From the NCBI GenBank assembly GCA_029891345.1, contig CM057002.1, forward strand, positions 22,492,795 through 22,556,794: a DNA stretch of 64,000 bases, given 5' to 3'. Of the stretch, positions 42,289 through 51,034 are shown one piece after another (the first letter of the stretch is position 1; each line of letters begins with the position of its first letter). The notes under the pieces are model-generated. The model was not told the DNA's origin and ran no database searches. It was given only the letters and a program-made list of their open reading frames with translations. The position numbers and the translations under genes were made by a program. Origin of the DNA: Dryococelus australis. Lineage: Eukaryota; Arthropoda; Insecta; Phasmatodea; Phasmatidae.

Positions 42289-42888
42289 TAGGCTGTTCAC
42301 GGTAGACTTTTACGAACGTTGCGCATTCTTCCGCCTTATGTAAAATTAACGTTGCCATGAGCTTCGTCACTTTTTTCCATGCGTCGCTCAAGCGAAACAG
42401 TGGAATTATTAGAGAAGTAAATGCGTTACAAATCTGGTCATTTTACTCTTTGATGCATACAAAAAAAAACAGAAAGGCGAAATAAATATTATAAGTTATC
42501 GCAAATAGTTAACTTACACTTTTTATTCGACGTTAAGATACGGGAACTACTTTCCATCCATCATCACTAGGGATACGAAAATTTCGCGAGTTCAATGACC
42601 TGTAGGCTAGACTTCACAGTACTTTGTATAGTCGAGTCTCAGATGTTTGTTCATTGGCTGCTGCTCCGGTGTTACCCTACACGTGAGAGTATGGGTTTCG
42701 CTTCTTGTTCCCTTGCAGACTCAGCTCCAATAGCAAAGGCGATTTCAGCGTACGCCTGTTTGAAATCGATCTTGTCCTGAAATGAATTCGCGAAATTTTC
42801 CTACCCTTAAATATACGCAAGCAGGGGCAGTGCTTTTTTTTTTTTAAGGTCGATTTCAAAATTGCTCACTTTATAGTGAGCAGCCTTT
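42289..42888 (-). mobile_element. A1, reverse, split by a hAT-1
   Basis: TAGGCTGTTCACGGTAGACT and CTTCCGCCTTATGTAAAATT ... ACTACTTTCCATCCATC before the insertion, then GGGGCAGTGC ... TCACTTTATAGTGAGCAGCC after it. About 50 bp around the insertion (GTTGGTAACTTTACTGGGC-type sequence) are missing, so insertion was accompanied or followed by a deletion. Confidence 0.82.
42568..42809 (+). mobile_element. hAT-1 MITE nested in A1
   Basis: TAGGGATACGAAAATTTCGC ... GCGAAATTTTCCTACCCTTA. It lacks part of the usual middle (242 versus 272-281 bp). Flanking 8-mers do not match, consistent with the deletion in the host A1. Confidence 0.88.
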
Positions 42889-43451
42889 ATCGGCATTTGT
42901 TCCCCTTTAATTCCGAAGCAGCTGTAGTTGCCGTGTTTATCAGGCAGAAGCCGGAACTTCCGCACCGGACCCTCGAGTTAAGCGATAGTTGGGTGTAAAC
43001 ACTGAACCAGAGAGAACTTCCTAGCGTGGCTTCAAGTTTAATAAGGTTGTGTGCTCACCCCCTTACTCCCTCCAGAGGAGATAAAAGTTAAGTATAATAG
43101 TGGTAGGGGTAACTTCAAGGACGTGAGAGGGATTGGAGGAGGGGGAGAAGAGAAGAGTGCAAGCGAATTGTCGATTGTCTCCCGACCATTTCTGCGGCGC
43201 ACAGCACGTGCATACACCTCTCGCGAAACTGCTCTAGCTATCGGGCATCTTGTCCCAACCACTCCACATATTGAGAAACGCACACAGGTACAGATTACTA
43301 TTTTCCGCAGTGTTCCTATAACTAAGCAAAAATTAAATAATTCAGTCTACTTTTGAAATAAAGTATCTGCACCCAGCTGCTTGTGTTTTCACTTAAAATC
43401 TAACTGGACTATTTACAGTTAATTTCACAGTTTATCGAGGAACTTGTTTCC
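42889..43451. other. Unassigned DNA
   Basis: No gene or recognised repeat. Purine-rich GGAGGAGGGGGAGAAGAG tract near 43133. Confidence 0.4.
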
Positions 43452-43843
43452 GGCCTGTCTACCAAACCGGCAGTCGCGAACTTCAAATGGGGGATCAAGG
43501 TTAAACGAAATTCCTTCTCATTGTGTCAGTTTTAAAGATAACTATTTAAAAAAAAAAAACACACGTTGACGCAATTTTCTCAGAGAATATTGCTACATAT
43601 TTTTTTTTATTTCTTTGCCTTTTTTTTTGTTCTATGTAGATTTCAATATTTACATTTTATAAAAGCACACTAGACTAAAAAATTGGCGAAATATTTTAAC
43701 GTAGCATCATTTCTGAAGATATTTCACGTAGAATACTTTTTGTTTGAAATAGCTATCTTTAAAACTGGCCCAATGAGAAGGGATTTCATTTAACATTGAT
43801 TCCCCATTTGGAGTTCGCGACTGCCGGCTTGGTAGGCAGACCC
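43452..43843. mobile_element. Foldback element R with about 100-bp inverted arms
   Basis: The left arm GGCCTGTCTACCAAACCGGC, AGTCGCGAACTTCAAATGGG and the right arm CCCATTTGGAGTTCGCGACT, GCCGGCTTGGTAGGCAGACC are inverted over about 100 bases (43452-43552 and 43745-43843), with an AT-rich loop. A solo arm lies at 60.95 kb. Confidence 0.82.
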
Positions 43844-44714
43844 TTTAAGGTCAGTTCCAGTTTTTTTTTTTTTTTTTTAATAATAATCTGCACGAATTAG
43901 GAAAGTACTTCTAAGTATTAACGTACTATCAGTTGAGAGTTTGGGGGGAAAAAAAACTCGAAAAAATTTGAGTCAACATCTTCGATAACGGTCTATCTAG
44001 TTTTAAATAGTTATAACACAAAAATAATCGGCGTGTGTGTGTGTGTATGGGAATCCGCCGTGGAATATACGTGAATAAATACGTCACCGTTAGAGATGAT
44101 AGTTTATCGCGGGAAAAGTTGACTGTTTGCTAGGATTCAACGTGCTGCATACGTTTCCGACAGTTTCCTTTTCTTATCAGCCGTCGTCAAGCATATATAT
44201 AGCTACTATTCCATTTAACTGGGCAAACGAGGATTCCGATACTCTAAAAGCAAAACGTTTCTGATTGGCTTGCAAAGAACTTAGCAGAGTCAAAACCTTG
44301 GTCGTCCAATCATAAAAGGATAAACCAGCTATAGTGTTATCGAAGACGTGTTGGCTCAAACTTTTTTTTTTTTTCGCGAATTTCCACCATACGCAGTCGT
44401 CGTTATAGCGGCTGCTATATTCTTCGGGATGCGGGAATTAATTCAAAAGAACGAAATGGGTGTTGTGACGAGATACGCTACCCGGGAAATTTCCTCCAAC
44501 GCCCAAAATTGCCGCCAGTCGCCGCGGGTCCCCGCCAACGTCTCGAGTACGCGAGGCGCCAACTCGACGCCATGTTCGCATCGTAGTCGTATACCTGATC
44601 TAACGAGACCACGTCTATTTCTATCATGTTATTAGTCTCACACGCTATAATGTCGTCGGAGTGGACAACCCTGCAAATGGTCACATCTTCGTTCCCGTCC
44701 CAGTATCCCATATA
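43844..44714. other. Unassigned DNA
   Basis: Poly-T run of about 19 at 43861-43879 and a short GT run at 44032-44047. No gene recognised. Confidence 0.4.
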
Positions 44715-44782
44715 CAGGCTGTTCACGATAAAGCGAGCGCTACCTTAGAAAAAAGTCACTGCTCCCAACTACATTAATTTTA

Positions 44783-45404
44783 TAATCCATTCACGATTAC
44801 TTCACACTTTTCTGAATCCCTTATAAAGTTCTACTTTCAAGATATTCCTCCGCCTCGTGCAAACTAAGCTTACCTAAGTCTAGAAAATTATAGGTTGTTC
44901 ACGGTAAAGTGAGCACTTTTTAAGGCCCTCCCAACAGGCACTAGCCACTAATAAATATATCGCAATGCAGCCTTAGGTATTAAATTTCGAGGGTGGTGAA
45001 ATGTATACACTGCGTTTATTGGTCACATTGCAATGCTTATATTAAAAAGCAGTCAGCAGGAAGATGGGAATTGAAAGAGAGGAAAAATTTAGAAGGGCCT
45101 TAAAAAGTGTTCACTTTACCGTGAACAGCCTATACACCGAAGGACAACACACCAAATTCGTGCGCTTTCAGTTGTAATGATATTTTGCATGAGAACTATT
45201 TCTTACTAGGCGTTACAAACACACATGTTTGTCACAGTTTGTTATACTTTAATAACAAAATACTGTCAAAACTCTAAATTAGGTACTTACATGTTAACAG
45301 AGGTACATAACGCTTGTGATACATGGAATATTAACGAAATAACCTAACACATCATACATGGGATGATTTTTCTAAAGTTTCATTAAAAAAGTGTGAGTAG
45401 ACTA
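44783..45404 (+). mobile_element. H element nested in A1, itself carrying A2
   Basis: TAATCCATTCACGATTACTT ... AAGTGTGAGTAGACTA, with TA at 44781-44782 and 45405-45406. Minus the A2 it is about 380 bp. The terminal repeats (TCCATTCACG... and TCTACTCACAC... with ACTTTT inward) are visible. Confidence 0.87.
44891..45132 (-). mobile_element. A2 MITE, innermost, reverse orientation
   Basis: TAGGTTGTTCACGGTAAAGT ... CACTTTACCGTGAACAGCCTA, with TA at 44889-44890 and 45133-45134. The interior (AGGAAGATGGGAATTGAAAG near the right end) is the TTTTTAAGGCCC subtype in reverse. The 56.2 kb H copy reads AAAATTACACCC here, the uninterrupted target. Confidence 0.92.
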
Positions 45405-45693
45405 TAACGGGCGCACTAAGTGGCATGCGCCCAGTAAACGATGGGTAAAGATGGAGGGAAAGTAGTTAAATGTCTTAATGTTGAATTAATAATGTTAAGT
45501 AACCATTTGTGACTGCTTCAAGTGAACAAACGAGCATATTTGTAAGTTATTTATTTTTATAATGATTTAACAGTTTTACCAGACTGACACACGAATAAAG
45601 TAACGGGGCCCATGGCAGCGCTAATTTTACATAACGTGGAATAATACACAAGTAGATCTTAAGTAGGGCTTTCAATAGTGCTCGTTTTTATAT

Positions 45694-46445
45694 AGGTGTG
45701 AATTTAAAAGCGTGACCACACCAGAAAAATTAAGGAAAAAAACACTGTCGCTACGCAGTAGCATTCTTGTGCGAGACCATGTTAAACACTGTAAAATAAT
45801 CTCCCTGCAAGTTTCTGTGTAAAGTAGCGTTGCACGAGCTATACTCGAGTGTGGCCCTCGAGAGTGTTAAGGCCTGTCTACAATTGCGCTATCCCCCCCA
45901 GCCAGTAGCTTGAGACAAGGGAACGCTGATTGGTGCACGTGGCCCTCCGACGCCATGGAGCGGTCCCAATCTCCCGTGTCACAAATCAACCTGTGCTCCA
46001 AGTTAAAGCGTTCAGAAAACTGAACTTTTGTCCCAAGATGTGTCCTAAGATGGGGTATAAAAAAAACAATGGACTTCCAATACGTTCGCGCGCATTCAAG
46101 AATGTCAACGTTGAGGATGTAAAGAATGGAATTGAAAGGTGTTCTTTTTCAATACAAACGTGATGCAATGCTAATTAGTACCGTACTCGTTCTGTCTGAA
46201 CTATTTAATGTGAAGGATGAAACTTTTAAAAAAGAAAATTCTTGGATGTAATTTGGCAAAACAGCTTATAATAATACAGTTAAATAAATATTCAAATCTG
46301 CCACCTCGTAAACATTAAACAAATAATGTGATGGATTTACTGCGATCTAGTGTCAGATTCTGAAAGATCAATTTCGGGCAACACATTTGTAGACCATATT
46401 CGGACTGTGTCAATGTGACGTCACTTGACACCGAGAGTCGCGCAC
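45694..46445. other. Unassigned DNA
   Basis: A TTAA-to-TTAA segment at 45704-45870 with CCCTCGAGAGTG at its right edge might be a small piggyBac-like remnant, but the ends match poorly. No gene supported at 45930-46168. Confidence 0.35.
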
Positions 46446-46680
46446 ATCCATGGGGCCGCTGTGGTGTAGTGGTTAGACCAGTCGCCTCCCGCCTAGGCGA
46501 ACGGGTTCGATTTCCCGGGCGGGATCGCTCCCGGATTTTCGCATGTGGGAATCGTGCCGGACGATGGCACTGGGCGGCGGGTTTCCTCAGGGATCTCCCG
46601 TTTCCCCCGCCCTTGCATTTCGTCGCTGCTCCATACTCACCTCGCTTCACCCTCATCGGCTCTCAAGACCTCGATGTTAA
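46446..46680 (+). mobile_element. SINE S1 copy, well preserved
   Basis: Head CCATGGGGCCGCTGTGGTGT with box A (GTGTAGTGGTTAGACCAG), box B GGGTTCGATTTCC, GTGCCGGACGATGGCACTGG and the end CATCGGCTCTCAAGACCTCG. The minus-strand frame through it is SINE-derived. Confidence 0.92.
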
Positions 46681-46779
46681 CTTACTTTGGACATGTCCAC
46701 GTCCCCAGGTACGGCTGACTGTAGACAAGCCTTTAAGTTGGTCGCCTGGTTGAAGGAATTTTGCACGTCTGAGGCCTAT

Positions 46780-47110
46780 AAGCGTGGGAACGCTAAGCGT
46801 AGACCGAGACATGCGCATGAACTCTCTCATAGTTTCTATAGGCCGTTCACGGTAAAGTGAGCACTTTGGAAGCCCTAGTTACTTTTTTCTTTCAACCAAC
46901 TTATACTCTTCCACCACTTGTAAATTTAAACCCTGCCATACAAGTAATAAGCACAGTGTATATATTCACCATACCCAAAACCAAAAGTCTGAGGCCACAA
47001 TGAAATGTATTTATTGATTATTATGTCTTATGAAACGGCTTCAAAAAGTGCTCACTTTACCGTGAACGGCCTATACGCGCAAAGCACTGAACTGGCGTGC
47101 AGTCTTGCCG
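46780..47110 (-). repeat. Repeat M fragment split by A2
   Basis: AGCGTGGGAACGCTAAGCGT before and CGCAAAGCACTGAACTGGCG, TGCAGTCTTGCCGTCG after the A2 correspond to the two sides of the M module seen whole at 61.6 kb, with some loss around the insertion. Confidence 0.62.
46839..47073 (+). mobile_element. A2 MITE in repeat M
   Basis: TAGGCCGTTCACGGTAAAGT ... CACTTTACCGTGAACGGCCTA, a near-perfect inverted repeat over more than 25 bases. TA at 46837-46838 and 47074-47075. Close sister of the copy at 13518-13752. Confidence 0.93.
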
Positions 47111-47164
47111 TCGAATAACGCACAACTGTGAGACTTTCAGCGGAGACCCGGCCATTTCGTGACG

Positions 47165-47405
47165 TAATAATAATAATAAAGGTTTGATGATCGTCCCTAA
47201 TCTTTTGTTAATGTTCCGTACCGGAATGTTCATACCTAACAGATGACCGCGAAAACACCCTTTGGAGCCATTTTCCCTATTAAAAAAAAAGTATGCTTTA
47301 GAGAGAAATGGAGAAACCGAAAAACGTATTACACAGACGCGTAACGTCTCTTAAATGCTATTCGCAAGCAGACCTCACTCAGACACTATGTACGGTTGTT
47401 TAATA
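47165..47405 (-). repeat. Repeat O copy 3, reverse
   Basis: CCGGAATGTTCATACCTAAC, ATGCTTTAGAGAGAAATGGA and GCAAGCAGACCTCACTCAGA are the reverse complements of the other O copies. The short reading frame is interrupted by a stop after RYASV. Confidence 0.72.
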
Positions 47406-47828
47406 AAACGTTTTCAGGTGGAACTCTGCATACACGATGTGGCGTGTTGCCTACCCAGGCGGGGCCCACCTTAACATCGAGGTTGCGGATGGTAACGTGT
47501 GGACGCCACGGGGAGTCTGGAAGGGGCATGCAGCAACAGTTGCACTCTTTACAGCACCGTGGCGGCCCGAACTGTTGCACAGCACGCAACACACAAACAC
47601 ACACGCGCGCCCTTGGCACTCCGCCCCTTGGTCGATATGCCTGCCGTCAGGCACGCCACGACGACGCGATAACCCCCCCCCCCCCCCCGGCGACAGCGAA
47701 GAGTCGATGGGATCGCGACGTCGCTGCCCAGGGGTGCACGGGATGTTAGGGGGGGTCGTCACCGGCCTGCGCGCTGGGGCCACATTCGCGAAGACCGCTC
47801 ATTACAACTACCCGAGTATTCCAGGATA
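47406..47828. other. GC-rich segment with C16 tract
   Basis: C16 at 47673-47688 and frequent CpG (47600-47790). Four overlapping open frames on both strands are compositional. No exon or domain recognised. Confidence 0.4.
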
Positions 47829-48056
47829 TAGTCTATTCACGGTAAAGTGTGCACTTCTGATAGCCCTCTTATTTGAAATAATAATCAATAAATATATTTC
47901 GTTTTAATCTCAAGACGTTGACTTCCGAATGCGGTGGAATATACACACTGTTGTATTGCTCACATGACGATATTTATTTAAAAAGGTGGTTAAAGGATTA
48001 AAAAGGGCTGAAGGATAAATTAACTAGGCCCGCAAAAGTGCTCACTTTGCCGCCTA
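47829..48056 (+). mobile_element. A2 MITE, right end shortened
   Basis: TAGTCTATTCACGGTAAAGT ... CACTTTGCCGCCTA. The GTGAACA of the right repeat is deleted. The interior (CTCTTATTTGAAATAATAAT, AAAAAGGTGGTTAAAGG) matches 38.4 and 63.7 kb. Confidence 0.85.
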
Positions 48057-48068
48057 TATAACCTCGTT

Positions 48069-48480
48069 AAAGGCTTTTCACGGTAAACTCAGCATTTTTG
48101 AAAACCCCGCTTAGGATTAAATTTTATGCATGCTGTGAATTCTTGCGCCTTATGTAAAAAATAACATTGCCACGGGCCCCATCACTTTATTCATCCGTCG
48201 GTTAAGCGAAACTGTGAAATATTTTACAAATCTGCTCATTTTTAAACTTAGATGCATAAAAAAAAACAGGAAGCGATATAATTATAATTTAAGTTCTCAC
48301 AAATGGTTAACTAACACTTATATTCCGACGTTAAGACATGGAACTACTTTCCCTCTTGTTGCCAACTGTACTGGCCACTCACGCCTCTCAGTGCGCCCGT
48401 TAAAATATATGCAGGTAGGGGCAGTGATATTTTTCGAAGGTTGATTTCAGAAGTGCTCACTTTATTGCGAGCAGCTTTTA
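48069..48480 (-). mobile_element. A1 MITE, reverse
   Basis: AAGGCTTTTCACGGTAAACT ... CTCACTTTATTGCGAGCAGC. The interior is in reverse A1 order (GGCCCCATCACTTTATTCAT early, AGTGCGCCCGTTAAAATATA late). Lies 12 bp from the preceding A2. Confidence 0.86.
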
Positions 48481-49132
48481 CAAGTGTTTACAATTTTTTC
48501 AAGCCCACGGCAAGAGTGCAAATTTTAAAGCCGTGCTTTAAAAAATTCCTTTCAGCTTATGTGTATCAATTCGCCAATCTTTAATATGAGGACTTAACTG
48601 TATGGAATATACTAATTGTTTCACAAATATTGTTGGGGCGGTACAGAAAAGAGCTGTGGTGATACTTACCACTGTGTGAAGAAAGGCATCGCCACGGCCA
48701 CTTACACGGTAAAAAACTTTTGCACTAATGTAGTTTTTTCTAAAACTAGTTTCCAAGATCGTTTCAGTAATACTGCACGTGCATTAGAACAATGTACTAC
48801 ATATAACCCTTTGCGATTGAAGATGTACAGATACGTACTGGAGATTTCATGTCCATTAAAAACGTGGTAGTACATAATTAATGTTGTACGTTACATGTAT
48901 GTCAGTGTTGCATAATATACAACAGTTTACACGAATTGTTACAAAAACTTTTCGACAACACTTTCCCAAGCATTTGTTTGCAAAAGGTACACATTTATCT
49001 ATGTATTCTGGTGTAGAATACAGGGTTATTATAACATAATCCCAAAGGATAATGATGGCAGGGGTTGGGGGTAAGAACTGCAAGGCTTTTCCCCATTATT
49101 TTTTTAAGCTGGTGTAGGGGAGGTTTCTTGCT
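48481..49132. other. Unassigned DNA
   Basis: AT-rich, no recognised gene or repeat. Confidence 0.4.
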
Positions 49133-49556
49133 AAAGGCCGTTCACGATAAAATAGGCACATTTGAAATCAACCTTAGAAAGGTGTCACTGCCCCTTCCTG
49201 CATATATTTTAACGGGCGCACTGAGTGACATGCGCCCAGTAAAGTTGGTAACGATGGAGGGAAAGTAATTTCATGTCTATATGTCGAATAAAAGGTGTTA
49301 GATAACCATTTGTGATAACTTATATTGTTTCTGTCCCTTTCCGTTTATTTTGTATTGCATCGAAGTGTAGAAATGAGCGGATTTGTGAAATTTTCCTTTC
49401 CTAATAAACCCACAGTTTCACTTGACCGACGCATGAATAAAGTGACGAGGCCCATGGCGATGTTAATTTTACATGAGGGGGAAGAATACACAAAGTGCAT
49501 AAAAGTAGATCTTAAGCAGGGCTTTCAAAAGTGCTCATTTTACCGCGAACAGCCTA
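49133..49556 (+). mobile_element. A1 MITE
   Basis: AAGGCCGTTCACGATAAAAT ... CATTTTACCGCGAACAGCCTA. Contains the complete A1 interior (GCACTGAGTGACATGCGCCC, CACTTGACCGACGCATGAAT). The open frame at 49325-49591 reads through it. Confidence 0.9.
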
Positions 49557-49560
49557 TACG

Positions 49561-49834
49561 TAAGGATAGGAAAATTTCGCGCGTTCAATGACCGGTAGGC
49601 TAGACTCATCAGTCCTCTCCATACTGGAGCCTCAGCCGTGTGTTCATTGGCTGTTGTCTCACACCTGGAAGTTATGGGATTCGCAAGGTATTTCCTTATA
49701 AGTCTGCTATTGGCTCAGAGGCGCGCAGGGAGGGTCTAATAAACTGCGATACAAATCGCTAAGGTGACTTCGCTGTGTATGTGTTTGACGTCTCTCTTGT
49801 CCCGAAATGAATCCGCGAAATTGTACTATCCCTG
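49561..49834 (+). mobile_element. hAT-1 MITE at the A1 edge
   Basis: TAAGGATAGGAAAATTTCGC ... GCGAAATTGTACTATCCCTG. The flanks CCTATACG (49553-49560, including the A1 end) and CCCGTACG agree at 6 of 8, so it landed on the A1 right terminus. Confidence 0.86.
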
Positions 49835-49842
49835 CCCGTACG

Positions 49843-50850
49843 AATGTGCGAAATGCACGTTGCTAAATACGGTGACTGATGCCGTAGAGCTGAACAGCCC
49901 CGGTCATTCTCTTCGTTTCCCCTCTTGGCTATTACGACTCTACCCCCGGGCAAAATTCCTGCGAGGCAACGAATCTCTGCGAAGACAGCGGGCGCGGCAC
50001 AACTAACGACTGAGCCTGCTCGACTGGTGGGCGTCCTTGGCGCTTTTAATTAAGCGCCGGCACATAAAACGCGTGTCTTTACCCCCCCCCCCCTTTTCCA
50101 CGAATCCCCTCTAACGCCAACGAAGTTCGGAAAGCAAGTGCGAAAATAACGTCGAGGCGGGCGCGGAAACCAAATAACATAATCCAATTACGAGCGCGAG
50201 CCTGAAAAGGGGGGGGGGGAGGGGGACGGGGCCGCGTGATAGGCGGACAACCCCCACCGGGGTAAAGACAAAAGGAACGACCGCCATTTCATTTGAATAC
50301 CGTCGTGGAAAGGTTTGTTACGACGGATATGGTGGAGGGTGGGGGAGGGGCAGCGCCCCCCGCCCCTCGAACAACGGAGAAGATACAGCCACCACAAACA
50401 AAAGGGACGTTTGTGCGGACCTCCCCACAAGCACACGAAATAAAAACTCTTCGCTTTTAAAACTCATCCCCCACCCCCCGGGGCACAGGAAACCAGATCT
50501 CGAAAAACAAAAAACTTCCCGCTAACCTACTTTTTGCATCGCATTTTCCTCTCGGGACACAGCCGTTACGTGTGACGTTCATATTACGACTTTCCCCGGT
50601 TAGTTTTATAGCGGTGATATCCTTGCAATCTTGTGTTTATTCGCACGCTTTTATAAATGAACGTAAATAATTAATATTGGCATTCCAACTTTACATGCGG
50701 AATTATTTAACAAAATTTCTGTAACTAGAATGTACTGATTTCTCACTTTGAAAAAAGAATTGCCGTAGGGACAATATAAATATTGTTAACATAGATAGCA
50801 ATACCAACAGAACAGTTTGTTGTTTTTCCAGTATGTGATTGTATTTGCTA
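49843..50850. other. GC-rich then AT-rich unassigned DNA
   Basis: C13 at 50082-50094, G11 at 50209-50219 and a GGTGGAGGGTGGGGGAGGGG purine tract at 50330-50350. No gene recognised. Confidence 0.4.
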
Positions 50851-51034
50851 TAGGCTGTTCACGATAAAGTGAGCACTTTTTAAGGCCCTTCTAAATTTTT
50901 CCTTTCGCCCAATAGCTATTTCCTGCTGCTTTTTTCAGAATTAAACACCTAAGGCTGCAATCAGATATATTTATTAGTGGTTAATGTATGTTGGAAGGGC
51001 CTTAAAAAGCGCTCACTTTACCGTGAACCGCCTA
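50851..51034 (+). mobile_element. A2 MITE (184 bp)
   Basis: TAGGCTGTTCACGATAAAGT ... CACTTTACCGTGAACCGCCTA with TA at both sides. Subtype TTTTTAAGGCCC, as at 12.1 kb, with part of the middle removed. Confidence 0.92.

Larger units (their letters stand above)
44715..45693 (+). mobile_element. A1 element, outermost shell of a triple nest
   Basis: The left part CAGGCTGTTCACGATAAAGC ... AAAAAGTCACTGCTCCCAAC runs to 44782. The right part AACGGGCGCACTAAGTGGCA ... GGGCTTTCAATAGTGCTCG resumes at 45407. Joined at the duplicated TA, they restore the A1 order (…TTTTAACGGGCGCACTGAG…). The right terminus is degenerate. Confidence 0.85.

Noticed and set aside
45704-45870. Small piggyBac-like element between two TTAA sites
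   Set aside because: The two ends show only a short CCACAC similarity, and TTAA is frequent in AT-rich DNA. Not enough to call.
46450-46530. Functional tRNA gene
   Set aside because: It is the head of SINE S1. The same head and body recur at four other loci.
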